Positions 54,773 to 62,946 of a DNA stretch of 64,000 nt are shown here, one piece after another; positions within the stretch are counted from its first letter, which is position 1, and each line of letters opens with the position of its first letter. The position numbers were made by a program, and so were the translations under genes. The notes under the pieces were generated by a model. The model did no database searches. It was given only the letters and a program-made list of their open reading frames with translations, and was not told the origin of the DNA. This DNA comes from Caulobacter zeae (GTDB taxonomy: Bacteria; Pseudomonadota; Alphaproteobacteria; Caulobacterales; Caulobacteraceae). The stretch is from positions 62,001-126,000 of the forward strand of contig NZ_PJRS01000022.1 of assembly GCF_002858925.1 (NCBI RefSeq). The letters are read 5' to 3'.

Positions 54773-55150
54773 ATGTCCGTCCTGCTGTTCGCCCTCGCCG
54801 CCGCCCTGCCGACCCTGGCTGGCGATTTCGACGGAGACGGCAAGGCCGACCAGGCGCGGCTGGAGCCGCGCGGCGGGGCCCATGTGCTGGTGGTCGAGCG
54901 CGGCGCGGCGCCGGGCAAGCCCGAGACCGTCACCATGGTGGCCGACGCCGCAGGCTTCTTCATCGCCGCCCAGCCGCCGGGAACCTACCCCACCACCTGC
55001 GCCAAGGACGTGGGCGCGCCCTGCGCCGCCGACGAGCCGCGCAAGGTCGAGCTGAAGGCGCCCACCCTGTCGTTCGGAACCGAGGAAGCATCGCTGGCCG
55101 TCGCCGTCTGGACCGGCGAGCGCTTCGCCGTCACCTGGCTGAACGACTGA
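54773..55150 (+). CDS. Small exported protein with a calcium-loop-like motif
   Basis: A 125-residue protein starting with a short signal (MSVLLFALAAALPTLA). The mature part opens GDFDGDGKADQARL, an FG-GAP/EF-hand-like DxDGDGxxD calcium loop. Cys in TTCAKDVGAPCAAD may form a disulfide. The rest is beta-rich, ending AVWTGERFAVTWLND. No enzyme motif. 51 bp after vapC but probably independent. Function unknown. Confidence 0.68.
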   Translation: MSVLLFALAAALPTLAGDFDGDGKADQARLEPRGGAHVLVVERGAAPGKPETVTMVADAAGFFIAAQPPGTYPTTCAKDVGAPCAADEPRKVELKAPTLSFGTEEASLAVAVWTGERFAVTWLND

Positions 55151-55271
55151 TCCCGCCGCTTTCGGGAACCTTGGCCTTCGCCAAGGCTTATTCCGCCGCA
55201 GGGACTTTGAACCCGAGCCGGCGTCTTGTGGGGCGGGACGCTGGTTCGTTCGTCGGAACGGAGACTTCCCC

Positions 55272-56321
55272 ATGACTTCCCGCCGCATGGCTTGGCTGAT
55301 GGCCGGCGCCGTCGCCATCAGCACGGCCGCGCCCGCGCTGGCTCAGGACGCAGGCTACCAGCAGCAACTGCGCACTTATGAGGAGCAGCGCTCGTCCTAC
55401 GAGGCGCGCCGCGCCGACTACGACAGCCGCCAGGCCCAGTACGACGCCGACCGCTCCGCCTATGAGCGCGCGCGCAGCGACTATGACCGCCGCTATGGGT
55501 CTGGCGCCTATGATCGGCGCTATCCCGACGAGGCCCGCCGTTGGCGCACGCCCGCCTACCCGACCAGCAACGACTATTACGGCGAACAGCGCCAGTTCGA
55601 GGCCGATCGCGCGGCCTATGAGCGGGCCCGCGACCGCTACGACGCCCGCAACGGCCGCGGCGCCTACGACCGCCGCTATCCGGACGAGGCCCGCCGCTTC
55701 GACACCAGCGGCCAGGACAATCGCTACGCCGACGACTACGACGCCCAGCGCCGCCAGTGGGAATCCGACCGCGCCGAGTATCAGCGCGCCCGCGACGACT
55801 ACGACCGCCGTTACGGCCGCGGTTCCTATGATCGCCGCTATCCGAACGAAGCCGGCCGCTGGGACGATGGCCCGCCGCCCGCCTATGCCGGCGGCTCTGG
55901 CCTGTCGGGCGGCTATGCCGACCCGTGCCGCAACGACGCCAAACGCAACGCCACGGCTGGCGGCGTGATCGGCGCCCTGGCCGGCGCGGTGATCGGCTCC
56001 AATGTCGCCGCCCGCAACGCCAAGACCGAAGGCGCGGTGCTGGGTGCCTTGGCCGGGGCCGGGGTCGGCGCGGCGATCGGCAACTCGGCCGCCAAGGCCC
56101 GCTGCGACACCCGCGGCCAGTACTGGTCGTACGAGGACACCGTGCCCTATCGCGAAAGCGCCGAGTATCGCGACCGGGCCGGCGGCTATTCGGAATGGAA
56201 CCGCTACAGCGAGCGCAAGTGCCGCCTGGCGCCGGCCCAGACCGAGTACCAGGGCCGCAACGAGACCCGCTACGTCCGCGTCTGCCCCGATAGCGACAAC
56301 CGCTACCGTCTCGAAGGCTGA
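55272..56321 (+). CDS. Exported glycine-zipper protein with three internal Tyr/Arg/Asp repeats
   Basis: A 349-residue protein. Signal peptide 1-25 (PALAQ). Three near-identical 36-residue repeats begin at residues 56, 108 and 162; each has the form Q(Y/F/W)xxDRxxYxRAR followed by YDRRYP(D/N)EA. A charged coiled-coil-like segment precedes them. Next comes a glycine zipper (about 226-270, GVIGALAGAVIGSNVAARNAKTEGAVLG) and a C-terminal domain of 70 residues with four cysteines (in DPCRND, ARCDTR, RKCRLAP and RVCPDS). Periplasmic or outer-membrane location likely. The AKTEGAVLG motif recurs in the next gene. Confidence 0.8.
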   Translation: MTSRRMAWLMAGAVAISTAAPALAQDAGYQQQLRTYEEQRSSYEARRADYDSRQAQYDADRSAYERARSDYDRRYGSGAYDRRYPDEARRWRTPAYPTSNDYYGEQRQFEADRAAYERARDRYDARNGRGAYDRRYPDEARRFDTSGQDNRYADDYDAQRRQWESDRAEYQRARDDYDRRYGRGSYDRRYPNEAGRWDDGPPPAYAGGSGLSGGYADPCRNDAKRNATAGGVIGALAGAVIGSNVAARNAKTEGAVLGALAGAGVGAAIGNSAAKARCDTRGQYWSYEDTVPYRESAEYRDRAGGYSEWNRYSERKCRLAPAQTEYQGRNETRYVRVCPDSDNRYRLEG

Positions 56322-56428
56322 CGCAAAGGCCGAGCTCCGCGTCGGGCGTCCGACATAGAACCGACACGGAGCTTCGGCGTTATCTCCCGCAAGGGACATA
56401 GAACACACGCTCTCAAACGGAGGTCGCC

Positions 56429-56740
56429 ATGCGCGTCCAGATGAAAACCTTGATCGTCGCGGTGAGCCTCGCCTTCACCGCCTCCACGCTCGCCGTCACC
56501 GCCGCCGAAGCCCAGCAGCGCCGTGAACGCGTGCTCGTCTGCAAGAGCACCAAGAAGGCGCGCAACAAGGGCACGGTGATCGGCGGCCTGACCGGCGGCA
56601 CGCTCGGCGCGGCCGTGGCCGGCAACGGCGCCAAGACCGAGGGCGCGATCCTCGGCGGCGTGGTCGGCGCGGTGGCCGGCAACCAGATCGCCAAGAAGAA
56701 CTCCAAGAAGAACTGCCACTACGAGTACCGCTACCGCTAG
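56429..56740 (+). CDS. Small glycine-zipper lipid/membrane-associated protein
   Basis: A 103-residue exported protein. Signal peptide 1-28 (AAEA), then RRERVLVCKS and a glycine zipper (GTVIGGLTGGTLGAAVAGNGAKTEGAILGGVVGAVAGN), ending in KKNCHYEYRYR. The two cysteines flank the zipper and may pair. GGAGGT precedes the ATG. It shares the N-A/G-AKTEGA(V/I)LG zipper with the upstream gene 107 bp away; the pair may be cotranscribed. Strong terminator follows. Confidence 0.82.
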   Translation: MRVQMKTLIVAVSLAFTASTLAVTAAEAQQRRERVLVCKSTKKARNKGTVIGGLTGGTLGAAVAGNGAKTEGAILGGVVGAVAGNQIAKKNSKKNCHYEYRYR

Positions 56741-56763
56741 GCGGACTTGCTGCTCGGTCGGAT

Positions 56764-56794
56764 GGCCCGTCCCTTCGCGGGGGCGGGCCTTTTT
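56764..56794 (+). terminator. Rho-independent terminator after the glycine-zipper pair
   Basis: GGCCCG-TCCC...GGGG-CGGGCC stem followed by TTTTT, 24 bp after the stop codon. Confidence 0.88.
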
Positions 56795-56907
56795 CGTGCG
56801 CGCTTGAACCAATCGGTCGCGCCGTCGCGCCGGTGAGGCCGCATCGTTCAAGCCCAGGGGCGCAGGGCCGATCATGGTCTGGCGACCCTGCCGCGAGGAG
56901 CACGACC

Positions 56908-57606
56908 ATGGCCGAGAGCCTGACCATCCAGACCGACGACGGAAGCTTTCAGGCCCTGGTCTTCCGCCCCGACACGCCCGGCCCGGCGCCGGTCGTCGTG
57001 GTCGTGCAGGAGATCTTCGGCGTCAACGCCGGCATCCGCCTGATCGCCGCCGAGTACGCCGTGCAGGGCTTCATCGCCGTCTGCCCCGACCTTTTCTGGC
57101 GGGTCGAGCCGGGTCTCTCGATGTCGGAGAACAGCGAGGAGAACTGGAAGAAGGCCCTCGACATCTACACTGCCTACGACTTCGACCAGGGCGCGGCCGA
57201 CGTGCTCAAGACGGTCGAGGCCGCCCGCGGCATCGAGGGCGGCAACGGCAAGGTCGGCCTGACCGGCTACTGCCTGGGCGGACTGATGACCTTCCTCGGC
57301 GCGGCCCGCGGCGCGCCCGACGCGGCGGTGGCCTATTACGGGGGCGGCACCGAGCGCTATGTCGGCGAGGCCGACGGCGTGAAGCCCCCCCTGCTGATGC
57401 ACCTGGCCGGCGAGGACGAGTTCATCGGCCCCGACGCCCGCGCCGCCATCGTCGAGGCCCTGGCCGGCCGCCCCAATGTCGAGGTTCACGTCTATCCCGG
57501 CCGCAACCACGCCTTCGCGCGTCCCGGCGGCAATCACTACGACAAGGCCGACGCCGAGACCGCCAACGGCCGCACCCTGGCGTTCTTCAAGGAAAAGCTG
57601 GGCTAG
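56908..57606 (+). CDS. Dienelactone hydrolase family protein
   Basis: A 232-residue alpha/beta hydrolase. The unusual Cys-His-Asp triad of dienelactone hydrolases is complete: nucleophile Cys122 in GYCLGG, acidic residue about 170 (AGEDEF) and His201 (GRNHAFARPGG), with Glu35 (QEIFGV) that keeps the Cys protonated. ATG 56908 has GAGGAG upstream; the longer frame is not conserved. It usually opens dienelactone rings in chlorocatechol breakdown, but no such genes are nearby, so the natural substrate may be different. Convergent with the gene at 57610. Confidence 0.92.
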   Translation: MAESLTIQTDDGSFQALVFRPDTPGPAPVVVVVQEIFGVNAGIRLIAAEYAVQGFIAVCPDLFWRVEPGLSMSENSEENWKKALDIYTAYDFDQGAADVLKTVEAARGIEGGNGKVGLTGYCLGGLMTFLGAARGAPDAAVAYYGGGTERYVGEADGVKPPLLMHLAGEDEFIGPDARAAIVEALAGRPNVEVHVYPGRNHAFARPGGNHYDKADAETANGRTLAFFKEKLG

Positions 57607-57609
57607 GCG

Positions 57610-58128
57610 CTAGCGGTCGGGGCAGAAGGACGTCTCCGAGGCGTCCTCCAGCGGCAGGAAGCGCCAGCCGAGACCGAACCGTCCATGCGGCGGATCGAAG
57701 CCGTTCGCCCAATCGAAGCGCCCCAGGAAGCTCACGCCCTCCCGCCCGAAGGTGGCGCAGGGCGGGCGCGTGCGGCAGCGCGCGGCGGTGATCATGACCG
57801 GGTCGAACTCGACGCACTCGATCGCCCCGATCAGGAAGAACCTGTCGCCATTGCCGTAGAGGCTGAGCGTGCTGAGATCTCCCGCGCCGCCGTTGGCCAG
57901 GGCCAGGGAGAGCGTCTTGCCGCTCGCGCCGCGCAGCACGAAGGTGCGGCTCGAGACCGGCCATTTGGTGGCGCGGTAGTCCTCGCGCACGGTCACCAAC
58001 GCGCCGCTGAAACCGAGCTGGTGCGACGCCGAGAACACCTTGGGGCGCGGGGCCGCCGTCGATGACCCGGCCGCGCCGAGCGCGCCGGCGACCGCCAGGA
58101 GAATCAACCACAGCCTGAAATCTCGCAT
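57610..58128 (-). CDS. Exported protein of unknown function
   Basis: A 172-residue protein. Signal peptide 1-26 (WLILLAVAGALGAAGSS). Beta-rich mature part (FSGALVTVREDYRATKWPVSSRTFVLRGASG), then a short Cys-rich region (ECVEFDPVMITAARCRTRPPCATF). ATG 58128 is chosen; an ATG six codons earlier is an alternative. It lies 46 bp after the DUF1178 gene on the same strand, so it may be the last member of that operon. No family recognised. Confidence 0.65.
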   Translation of the reverse strand: MRDFRLWLILLAVAGALGAAGSSTAAPRPKVFSASHQLGFSGALVTVREDYRATKWPVSSRTFVLRGASGKTLSLALANGGAGDLSTLSLYGNGDRFFLIGAIECVEFDPVMITAARCRTRPPCATFGREGVSFLGRFDWANGFDPPHGRFGLGWRFLPLEDASETSFCPDR

Positions 58129-58173
58129 GCGCTCAAGCTGCGCCACGATCGCGGCGCGTGCAACGGCGAGGCC

Positions 58174-58608
58174 CTAGTTCACGTCCGTCTTCTTCGGCGG
58201 CGCGGGCGGCAGGGCGGCGATCTTGACGCCGTCCTCCAGCAGGCTCTTGACCTCATTGGGCGAGGCCTCGCCATAGATGCCGCGCTCCTCGGACTTGCCC
58301 TCGTGGATGTCGCGGGCCTCTTTGGCGAAGCGGTCGCCGACATAGTCGAAGTTCTCCTCGACCTCGCGACGCACCTCGCTCATGGCGGTCATCATCATCT
58401 CGCGCATGCGCGCGTCGCGCTCCGGCGCCGAGCGCTGCGCCTTCGTCCCCGCAACGGCGGGGGCCATGATCTGCTTGCGCACGCCGGTCGAGCCGCACAC
58501 GGGGCATTCGACGAGGCCGCGAGCGGCCTGGTCGTCATAATCGCTCGACGAGCCGAACCAGCCTTCGAACTCGTGCGCATGGTCACAGGCGAGCGCGTAC
58601 TTGATCAT
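58174..58608 (-). CDS. DUF1178 protein
   Basis: A 144-residue protein of the DUF1178 family: MIKYALACDHAHEFEGWFGSS at the N-terminus, a zinc-ribbon-like C-P-x-C (VECPVCGS, with an upstream ACDH) and the EARDIHEGKSEERGIYGEAS block. The family is of unknown function but is widely linked with the Nit and GrxC genes in alphaproteobacteria. Its start is 15 bp after the Nit-type gene stop. Cytoplasmic. Confidence 0.93.
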   Translation of the reverse strand: MIKYALACDHAHEFEGWFGSSSDYDDQAARGLVECPVCGSTGVRKQIMAPAVAGTKAQRSAPERDARMREMMMTAMSEVRREVEENFDYVGDRFAKEARDIHEGKSEERGIYGEASPNEVKSLLEDGVKIAALPPAPPKKTDVN

Positions 58609-58623
58609 GGTCTGGATATGGGG

Positions 58624-59457
58624 TCAGGGACCCGTGAATTCACGGGCGTTGGCCAGGACCGGGATGGCCGCGCGGGCCTTGTCGGCGGCGGAAAGGTCAA
58701 GGTCGGCGATCAGCACGCCCGGCTCATCGTGATCGAGCTTGCCGATCACCTCGCCCCACGGGCCGATGGCGATCGAGCGGCCCCAGGTGCCGCGCCCGTC
58801 CTCGTGGAAGCCGCCTTGCGCAGCGGCGATGACGAACGAGCCGGTCTCGATGGCCCGGGCGCGCAGCAGCACATCCCAATGGGCCTCGCCGGTCGGACGG
58901 GTGAAGGCGGCCGGAGCGGTGATCACCTTTGCCCCCGCCAGCGCCAGCGCCCGGTGCAAGGCCGGAAAGCGCATGTCGTAGCAGATGGTCAGGCCGAAGG
59001 CGGCCAGCGGCGTGTCGACCACCACCGCACGCTCGCCAGGGGTGTAGGTCGCCGATTCCCGCGCCGTCTCGCCGTTCGGCAGCTGCACGTCGAACATGTG
59101 CAGCTTGTCGTAGGTGGCGACGATGGCGCCGGTCGGGTCGATCACGGCCTGCCGGTTCGCAGCCTTGCCGTCCTCGCGCAGCACTAAGGCCGAGCCGACG
59201 TCGATCCAGGTTCCGGTCTCGGCGGCGATGGCCCGCAGGCCACCCACCACCGGATCGTCCTCCAGCGCCGTCAGGGTCGGCAGCAGCCTGGCGCGGTCCT
59301 TCTGCAGGACGTTGGTGCACTCCGGCGTCAGCACGAAGCGCGCGCCTTGCGCTATGGCCTCGCGAACCAGCGGGGCCACATGGGCCAGCGCCGCTTCGTG
59401 AGTCGCGGGCGTGCGGGTCTGGACCAGGCCGACGCGCAAGGGCGCGGACGGGCTCAT
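58624..59457 (-). CDS. Nit-type carbon-nitrogen hydrolase (omega-amidase-like)
   Basis: A 277-residue nitrilase-superfamily enzyme. The catalytic triad is present: Glu46 (LTPECTN), Lys118 (YDKLHMFD) and Cys159 (TICYDMRFP). Closest layout is Nit1/Nit2, which acts on deaminated glutathione or alpha-ketoglutaramate (repair of glutathione by-products), in agreement with the adjacent glutaredoxin gene; this role is inferred. Its ATG overlaps the TGA of grxC (ATGA), so they are translationally coupled. Part of the comF-grxC-nit-DUF1178 run. Confidence 0.93.
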   Translation of the reverse strand: MSPSAPLRVGLVQTRTPATHEAALAHVAPLVREAIAQGARFVLTPECTNVLQKDRARLLPTLTALEDDPVVGGLRAIAAETGTWIDVGSALVLREDGKAANRQAVIDPTGAIVATYDKLHMFDVQLPNGETARESATYTPGERAVVVDTPLAAFGLTICYDMRFPALHRALALAGAKVITAPAAFTRPTGEAHWDVLLRARAIETGSFVIAAAQGGFHEDGRGTWGRSIAIGPWGEVIGKLDHDEPGVLIADLDLSAADKARAAIPVLANAREFTGP

Positions 59458-59708
59458 GCGGCGAGAAGACCGTCCAGCTTGCCCTCGCGCTCGAGGGCCA
59501 TCATGTCGTCGCAGCCGCCGATGTGCTGTTCGCCGACGAAGATCTGCGGGAAGGTGTTGCGGCCCGAGCGGTCCATCATTTCCTGGCGCAGCTTGGGGTC
59601 CATGCCGGCTTCGATCTCGGTGAAGTCGGCGCCCTTGTCGTTGAGCAGCTTCAGGGCGCGGGCGCAGTAGCCGCAGAAGGGACGGGTGTAGATGGTGACC
59701 TTGGCCAT
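59454..59708 (-). CDS. grxC: Glutaredoxin 3
   Basis: An 84-residue dithiol glutaredoxin. Active site CGYC within RPFCGYCARALKLL, the GSH-binding TFPQIFVGEQHIGGCDDM with cis-Pro, and the C-terminal GKLDGLL. ATG 59708 is the start; an 11-codon extension has no support. It reduces protein disulfides using glutathione. It lies 29 bp after comF and overlaps the Nit gene by ATGA. Confidence 0.96.
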   Translation of the reverse strand: MAKVTIYTRPFCGYCARALKLLNDKGADFTEIEAGMDPKLRQEMMDRSGRNTFPQIFVGEQHIGGCDDMMALEREGKLDGLLAA

Positions 59709-59737
59709 TTCGGTTCCAAAGGGTTGGATTCCCACCC

Positions 59738-60535
59738 TCATATAGGACGGCTTCGCATTTCTGTAACGCGCGCGACGACAGTCAGGTCGACAGCCGATGC
59801 TCCAGCCGCCAGCAGGGCCCGTGCGCAGCCCTCGGCGGTGGCCCCGGTGGTCAGCACGTCGTCGACCAGCAGCACCCGCTTTCCCTCGATGAGAGGCTGC
59901 TTGCGCCCAGGCACGGCGAAGGCGGCGGCGACGTTGCGACGGCGTCCGTCGGCCGACTTGCCGCCCTGGCTGGCGGTGTCGCGCCTGCGCACCAGGGCGT
60001 CGGCCAGGTAGGGCCGCCCCGCCGCGCGGGCCAGCGGCCGGGCGATCTCGGCGGCCTGATTGTAGCGGCGGCGCAGCAGGCGCGCGGCATGGATCGGCAC
60101 GGGGACCACCGCATCGGCCTCGTCCAGCAGGTCGGGCGCGGCGCGCGAGATCCAGCGCGCGAACAGGCCCGACAGGTCGGTGCGGTCGGCGTGCTTGAGC
60201 TTCAGCACCAAGTCGCGGGAATGTTCGTCATAGAGGCAGGCGGCCCTGGCCCGCGCGAAAGCCCTGGGCCGCGCCAGGCACAGCGCGCACAGCGGCTCGC
60301 CCTGGTCGAAGGGAAACGGCGCGCCGCAGCCGTCGCAGACCGGTCCGTCGAGAAAGACGATGCGGCTCCAGGCCCCGGCCGAAAGCCCCGGCGTCAGGGC
60401 CGGCTCGCCGTCGAAGGCGCGGGGCGGCAGGATCAGGTCGAGCAGGCCGCGTCCGAGCGCCGTAAAGCGTGGACCGGGTTTCCATCGCCCTGCTGCTTTC
60501 CATCGGGAGAAGGAATCGCCATGTTCCGCCCGCAT
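59738..60535 (-). CDS. comF: ComF-family phosphoribosyltransferase-like protein
   Basis: A 265-residue protein. An N-terminal zinc-ribbon-like motif (CDGCGAPF ... CALC), then a PRTase-type fold with the phosphoribosyl-binding signature RVLLVDDVLTTGATAEGCARALL. Required for DNA uptake in competent bacteria, but in most others it is of uncertain role. The only good start is ATG 60535, whose CATG overlaps the ATG of the divergent methyltransferase gene. It leads the comF-grxC-nit-DUF1178 unit. Confidence 0.9.
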   Translation of the reverse strand: MRAEHGDSFSRWKAAGRWKPGPRFTALGRGLLDLILPPRAFDGEPALTPGLSAGAWSRIVFLDGPVCDGCGAPFPFDQGEPLCALCLARPRAFARARAACLYDEHSRDLVLKLKHADRTDLSGLFARWISRAAPDLLDEADAVVPVPIHAARLLRRRYNQAAEIARPLARAAGRPYLADALVRRRDTASQGGKSADGRRRNVAAAFAVPGRKQPLIEGKRVLLVDDVLTTGATAEGCARALLAAGASAVDLTVVARVTEMRSRPI

Positions 60536-61445
60536 GACCAGTTCGCCCCTCCTCTTCGACCGCGACCTCCTGCGGGCCCGCCTCGACCGCGCCGCGCCGC
60601 ACTTCGGCCAGGCCGGTTTCCTCAAGGCGCGCGCCGCGGGTGACGCGGTCATGCGGCTGGAGGCGATCCTGCGGGAGTTTCCGGTCGCCGTCGATCTCGG
60701 AAGCCGAGACGGCGCTTTCCGCGCGGCGCTGTCCGAAAGCGACGCGGCCGGCAAGATCGGCCTCCTGATCGACACTGACCTTTCGGCCCGAATGCTGGCC
60801 GAGCGCGGCGGCGCGACCGTGGTCGCCGACGAGGAACGCCTGCCGTTCGGCGACGAGACGCTGGACCTCGTGGTCTCGACCCTCGCCCTGCACTGGACCA
60901 ACGACCTGGTGGGCGCCCTGATCCAGGTCCGCCGCGCGCTGCGCCCCGACGGCCTCTTCATCGGCGCCCTGTTCGGCGGCGCCACCCTGACCGAACTTCG
61001 CCAGTCGCTGATGGCCGCCGAGGACGAGATCTCGGGCGGCGTCTCGATGCGCGTCTCGCCCTTCGCCGACACGGTGGACGCCGCGGGCCTGCTGCAACGC
61101 GCCGGCTTCACCCTGCCGGTGGCCGACATCGACCGGGTGAAGGTGCGCTACGCCCACCCGATCGCGCTCTTGCAGGACCTTCGCCGCATGGGCGAGACCA
61201 GCGTGCTGCTCGATCGCTCGCGCAAGCCCTTGACCCGCAAGGTGCTGCTGCGGGCGATGGAGATCTACCAGGCGCGCTTCGCCGAGGCCGACGGGCGCGT
61301 GCCGGCCACCTTCGAGATCGTCACGGCGACGGGATGGGCGCCGCACGACAGCCAGCAGAAGCCGCTGCGTCCGGGTTCGGCCAAGATGCGGCTGGCCGAC
61401 GCGCTGGGGGTCAAGGAACAGCCGGCGGGCGACAAGGCGGGCTGA
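60534..61445 (+). CDS. Class I SAM-dependent methyltransferase (NDUFAF5/BioC-like)
   Basis: A 303-residue methyltransferase. AdoMet-binding motif VDLGSRDG (canonical GxG altered to GSRDG), acidic VDTDLSARML, and the post-I motif LDLVVSTLALHWTNDLVGAL. The layout LLFDRDLLRARLDRAAP matches the family of mitochondrial NDUFAF5 and bacterial relatives near comF. ATG 60534 lacks a ribosome site (the nearest GGAGAAGG is 22 bases upstream and suits an ATG at 60521 in another frame). The substrate is unknown. Divergent from comF with overlapping start codons. Confidence 0.88.
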   Translation: MTSSPLLFDRDLLRARLDRAAPHFGQAGFLKARAAGDAVMRLEAILREFPVAVDLGSRDGAFRAALSESDAAGKIGLLIDTDLSARMLAERGGATVVADEERLPFGDETLDLVVSTLALHWTNDLVGALIQVRRALRPDGLFIGALFGGATLTELRQSLMAAEDEISGGVSMRVSPFADTVDAAGLLQRAGFTLPVADIDRVKVRYAHPIALLQDLRRMGETSVLLDRSRKPLTRKVLLRAMEIYQARFAEADGRVPATFEIVTATGWAPHDSQQKPLRPGSAKMRLADALGVKEQPAGDKAG

Positions 61446-61447
61446 CG

Positions 61448-61487
61448 GATCCTCCCCCGGAGGGAGAGCTGTCGCGGAACGACCGAG
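61448..61487. repeat. Double-hairpin intergenic element, copy 7 (half, decayed)
   Basis: Only one half remains: CCTCCCCCggaGGGAG, then a degraded inner stem GTCG/CGAC. It is between the methyltransferase and GH43 genes. Confidence 0.65.
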
Positions 61488-61491
61488 CGGG

Positions 61492-62901
61492 TCAACTCAC
61501 CAGGAACGACGCCGCCGCACGCGCCTTGGCGTCCCTGGCCGGTCCGACGACCACTGCGCCGTCGCGGTGCGCAAGATACCCGCCGTCCAGCGCCTGGAAG
61601 GACACGCCCTTGCCGGCCACGCCCTTCACGCGCTTGAAGAGGGCGGCCTTGTCGCCCGGCCGGGCCGGCGCGATCACCGCCTGGCCGCCCTCGACCTTCA
61701 GCCCATGGCCCGGCCGCAGGATCGGCTCCAGGACCACGAGCCCGCCCGCCCCGGCCTTCTGGCGCAACTGGGTCGCGGCCAGCGGCCCCTCGCCCACGCT
61801 CACCACATCACCCTCGACGCGCAGGAACGCCCCCGGCCGGTCCAGCGGCGAGAACCGGTCGGGGATCTCGCCCACACCGGCCGGCACGCCGAAGTCCGGA
61901 GTCCCGTCGGGCCTGTAGTAGAGGCGCTGCACCCGCGTATGGCGGTTGGGATCGAACAGGGGGTTGCCCTTGATCGTCTTGTAGTCGCGGCCGTGAAACA
62001 CCAGAACGTCGCGGCCCTGCTCATCGACGGTGAACGAGTTGTGGCCCGGCCCCCAGACGCCCGTCTCTTCGGACGAGACGAACACAGGAACCGGCGACTT
62101 GCTCCACGAGCTCTCGGCCATCAGGTCGGCGTCCGCGTCGGCGGTCAGCAGGCCCAGGCAGTAGCGGTCGTCGGTGGCGCTGGCCGAATAGGCGATGAAC
62201 ACCTTGCCATTGCGGATCAGCACGGCCGGCGCCTCGGCGACCTTGAAGCCGCGCACCTCCCAGTCCAGCGTCGGCACGGTCAGGCGTACGGGCGGCCGGC
62301 CAAGGGTCAGGGGCGTGGCCAGCGGCGCGAGGTAGAGGTTGCTGTTGGTCTCGATCCCCGGCTCCTTCTGCGCCCAGCAGAACCAGCGCACGCCCTTGTG
62401 GTGGAAGATCGTCGAGTCGAGGTTGAAGCTGTCCCATGGGGTTTGCACCTCGCCCAGTAGGCTCCAGGCCCCGGTCAGGGCGTCCTTGCCCTCGCAGCGA
62501 AGCACGTAGGTGCGGATACGGAACGGCTGGCCCTTGTCGCCGGCGGCGAAATACATGTGCCAGGCGCCGTCGATCCAGTGCAGCTCCGGCGCCCAGATAT
62601 AGCCGCCCAGCTTGCCTTCCGTCGGCCGCCGCCAGATCACCGCTTCCTGCGCCGTGGCCAGCCCCGCCAGGGTGCGCGAGCGCCGCACGATCAGCCGATC
62701 ATACTCGGGCACCGAGCCGGTCAGGTAGTAGTAGCCGTCCGTGTGCTTGAAGACCTGGGCGTCGGCCCGCTGGCGCACGACGGGATTGAGCAGCGGCGCG
62801 GCCTCCGCCGCCTGCGCGCCGCCCGCGACGCCGCTCAGACCCAGGGCCCCTACGCCGGCCAGAAGGATGCGTCGCGAAGGCTGCGGGTCGAAGTTCGTCA
62901 C
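61492..62901 (-). CDS. Glycoside hydrolase family 43-like protein, exported
   Basis: A 469-residue protein. Signal with a twin-Arg-like SRRILLAGVGALGLSG. Five-bladed propeller: catalytic base Asp48 (RADAQVFKH), pKa-modulating Asp162 (NLDSTIF), general acid Glu223 (AEAPAVLI), with the IWAPELHW motif at blade 2. The C-terminal 130 residues may be an extra beta-trefoil (AbfB-like) domain. Likely alpha-L-arabinofuranosidase or xylosidase activity on plant polysaccharides. Start: GTG at 62901 with GAGG 8 bases upstream. It is distant from the GH3/TonB locus but may serve the same diet. Convergent with the methyltransferase gene across the half element. Confidence 0.87.
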   Translation of the reverse strand: MTNFDPQPSRRILLAGVGALGLSGVAGGAQAAEAAPLLNPVVRQRADAQVFKHTDGYYYLTGSVPEYDRLIVRRSRTLAGLATAQEAVIWRRPTEGKLGGYIWAPELHWIDGAWHMYFAAGDKGQPFRIRTYVLRCEGKDALTGAWSLLGEVQTPWDSFNLDSTIFHHKGVRWFCWAQKEPGIETNSNLYLAPLATPLTLGRPPVRLTVPTLDWEVRGFKVAEAPAVLIRNGKVFIAYSASATDDRYCLGLLTADADADLMAESSWSKSPVPVFVSSEETGVWGPGHNSFTVDEQGRDVLVFHGRDYKTIKGNPLFDPNRHTRVQRLYYRPDGTPDFGVPAGVGEIPDRFSPLDRPGAFLRVEGDVVSVGEGPLAATQLRQKAGAGGLVVLEPILRPGHGLKVEGGQAVIAPARPGDKAALFKRVKGVAGKGVSFQALDGGYLAHRDGAVVVGPARDAKARAAASFLVS

Positions 62902-62946
62902 GGTCGTTTCCTCAAACGTTTCGCGCCTTCGCGCGATTTGTCTGAG

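Noticed and set aside
56764-56794. Another member of the double-hairpin repeat family
   Set aside because: Single stem with a T-tract and none of the repeat's flanks; it is an ordinary terminator.
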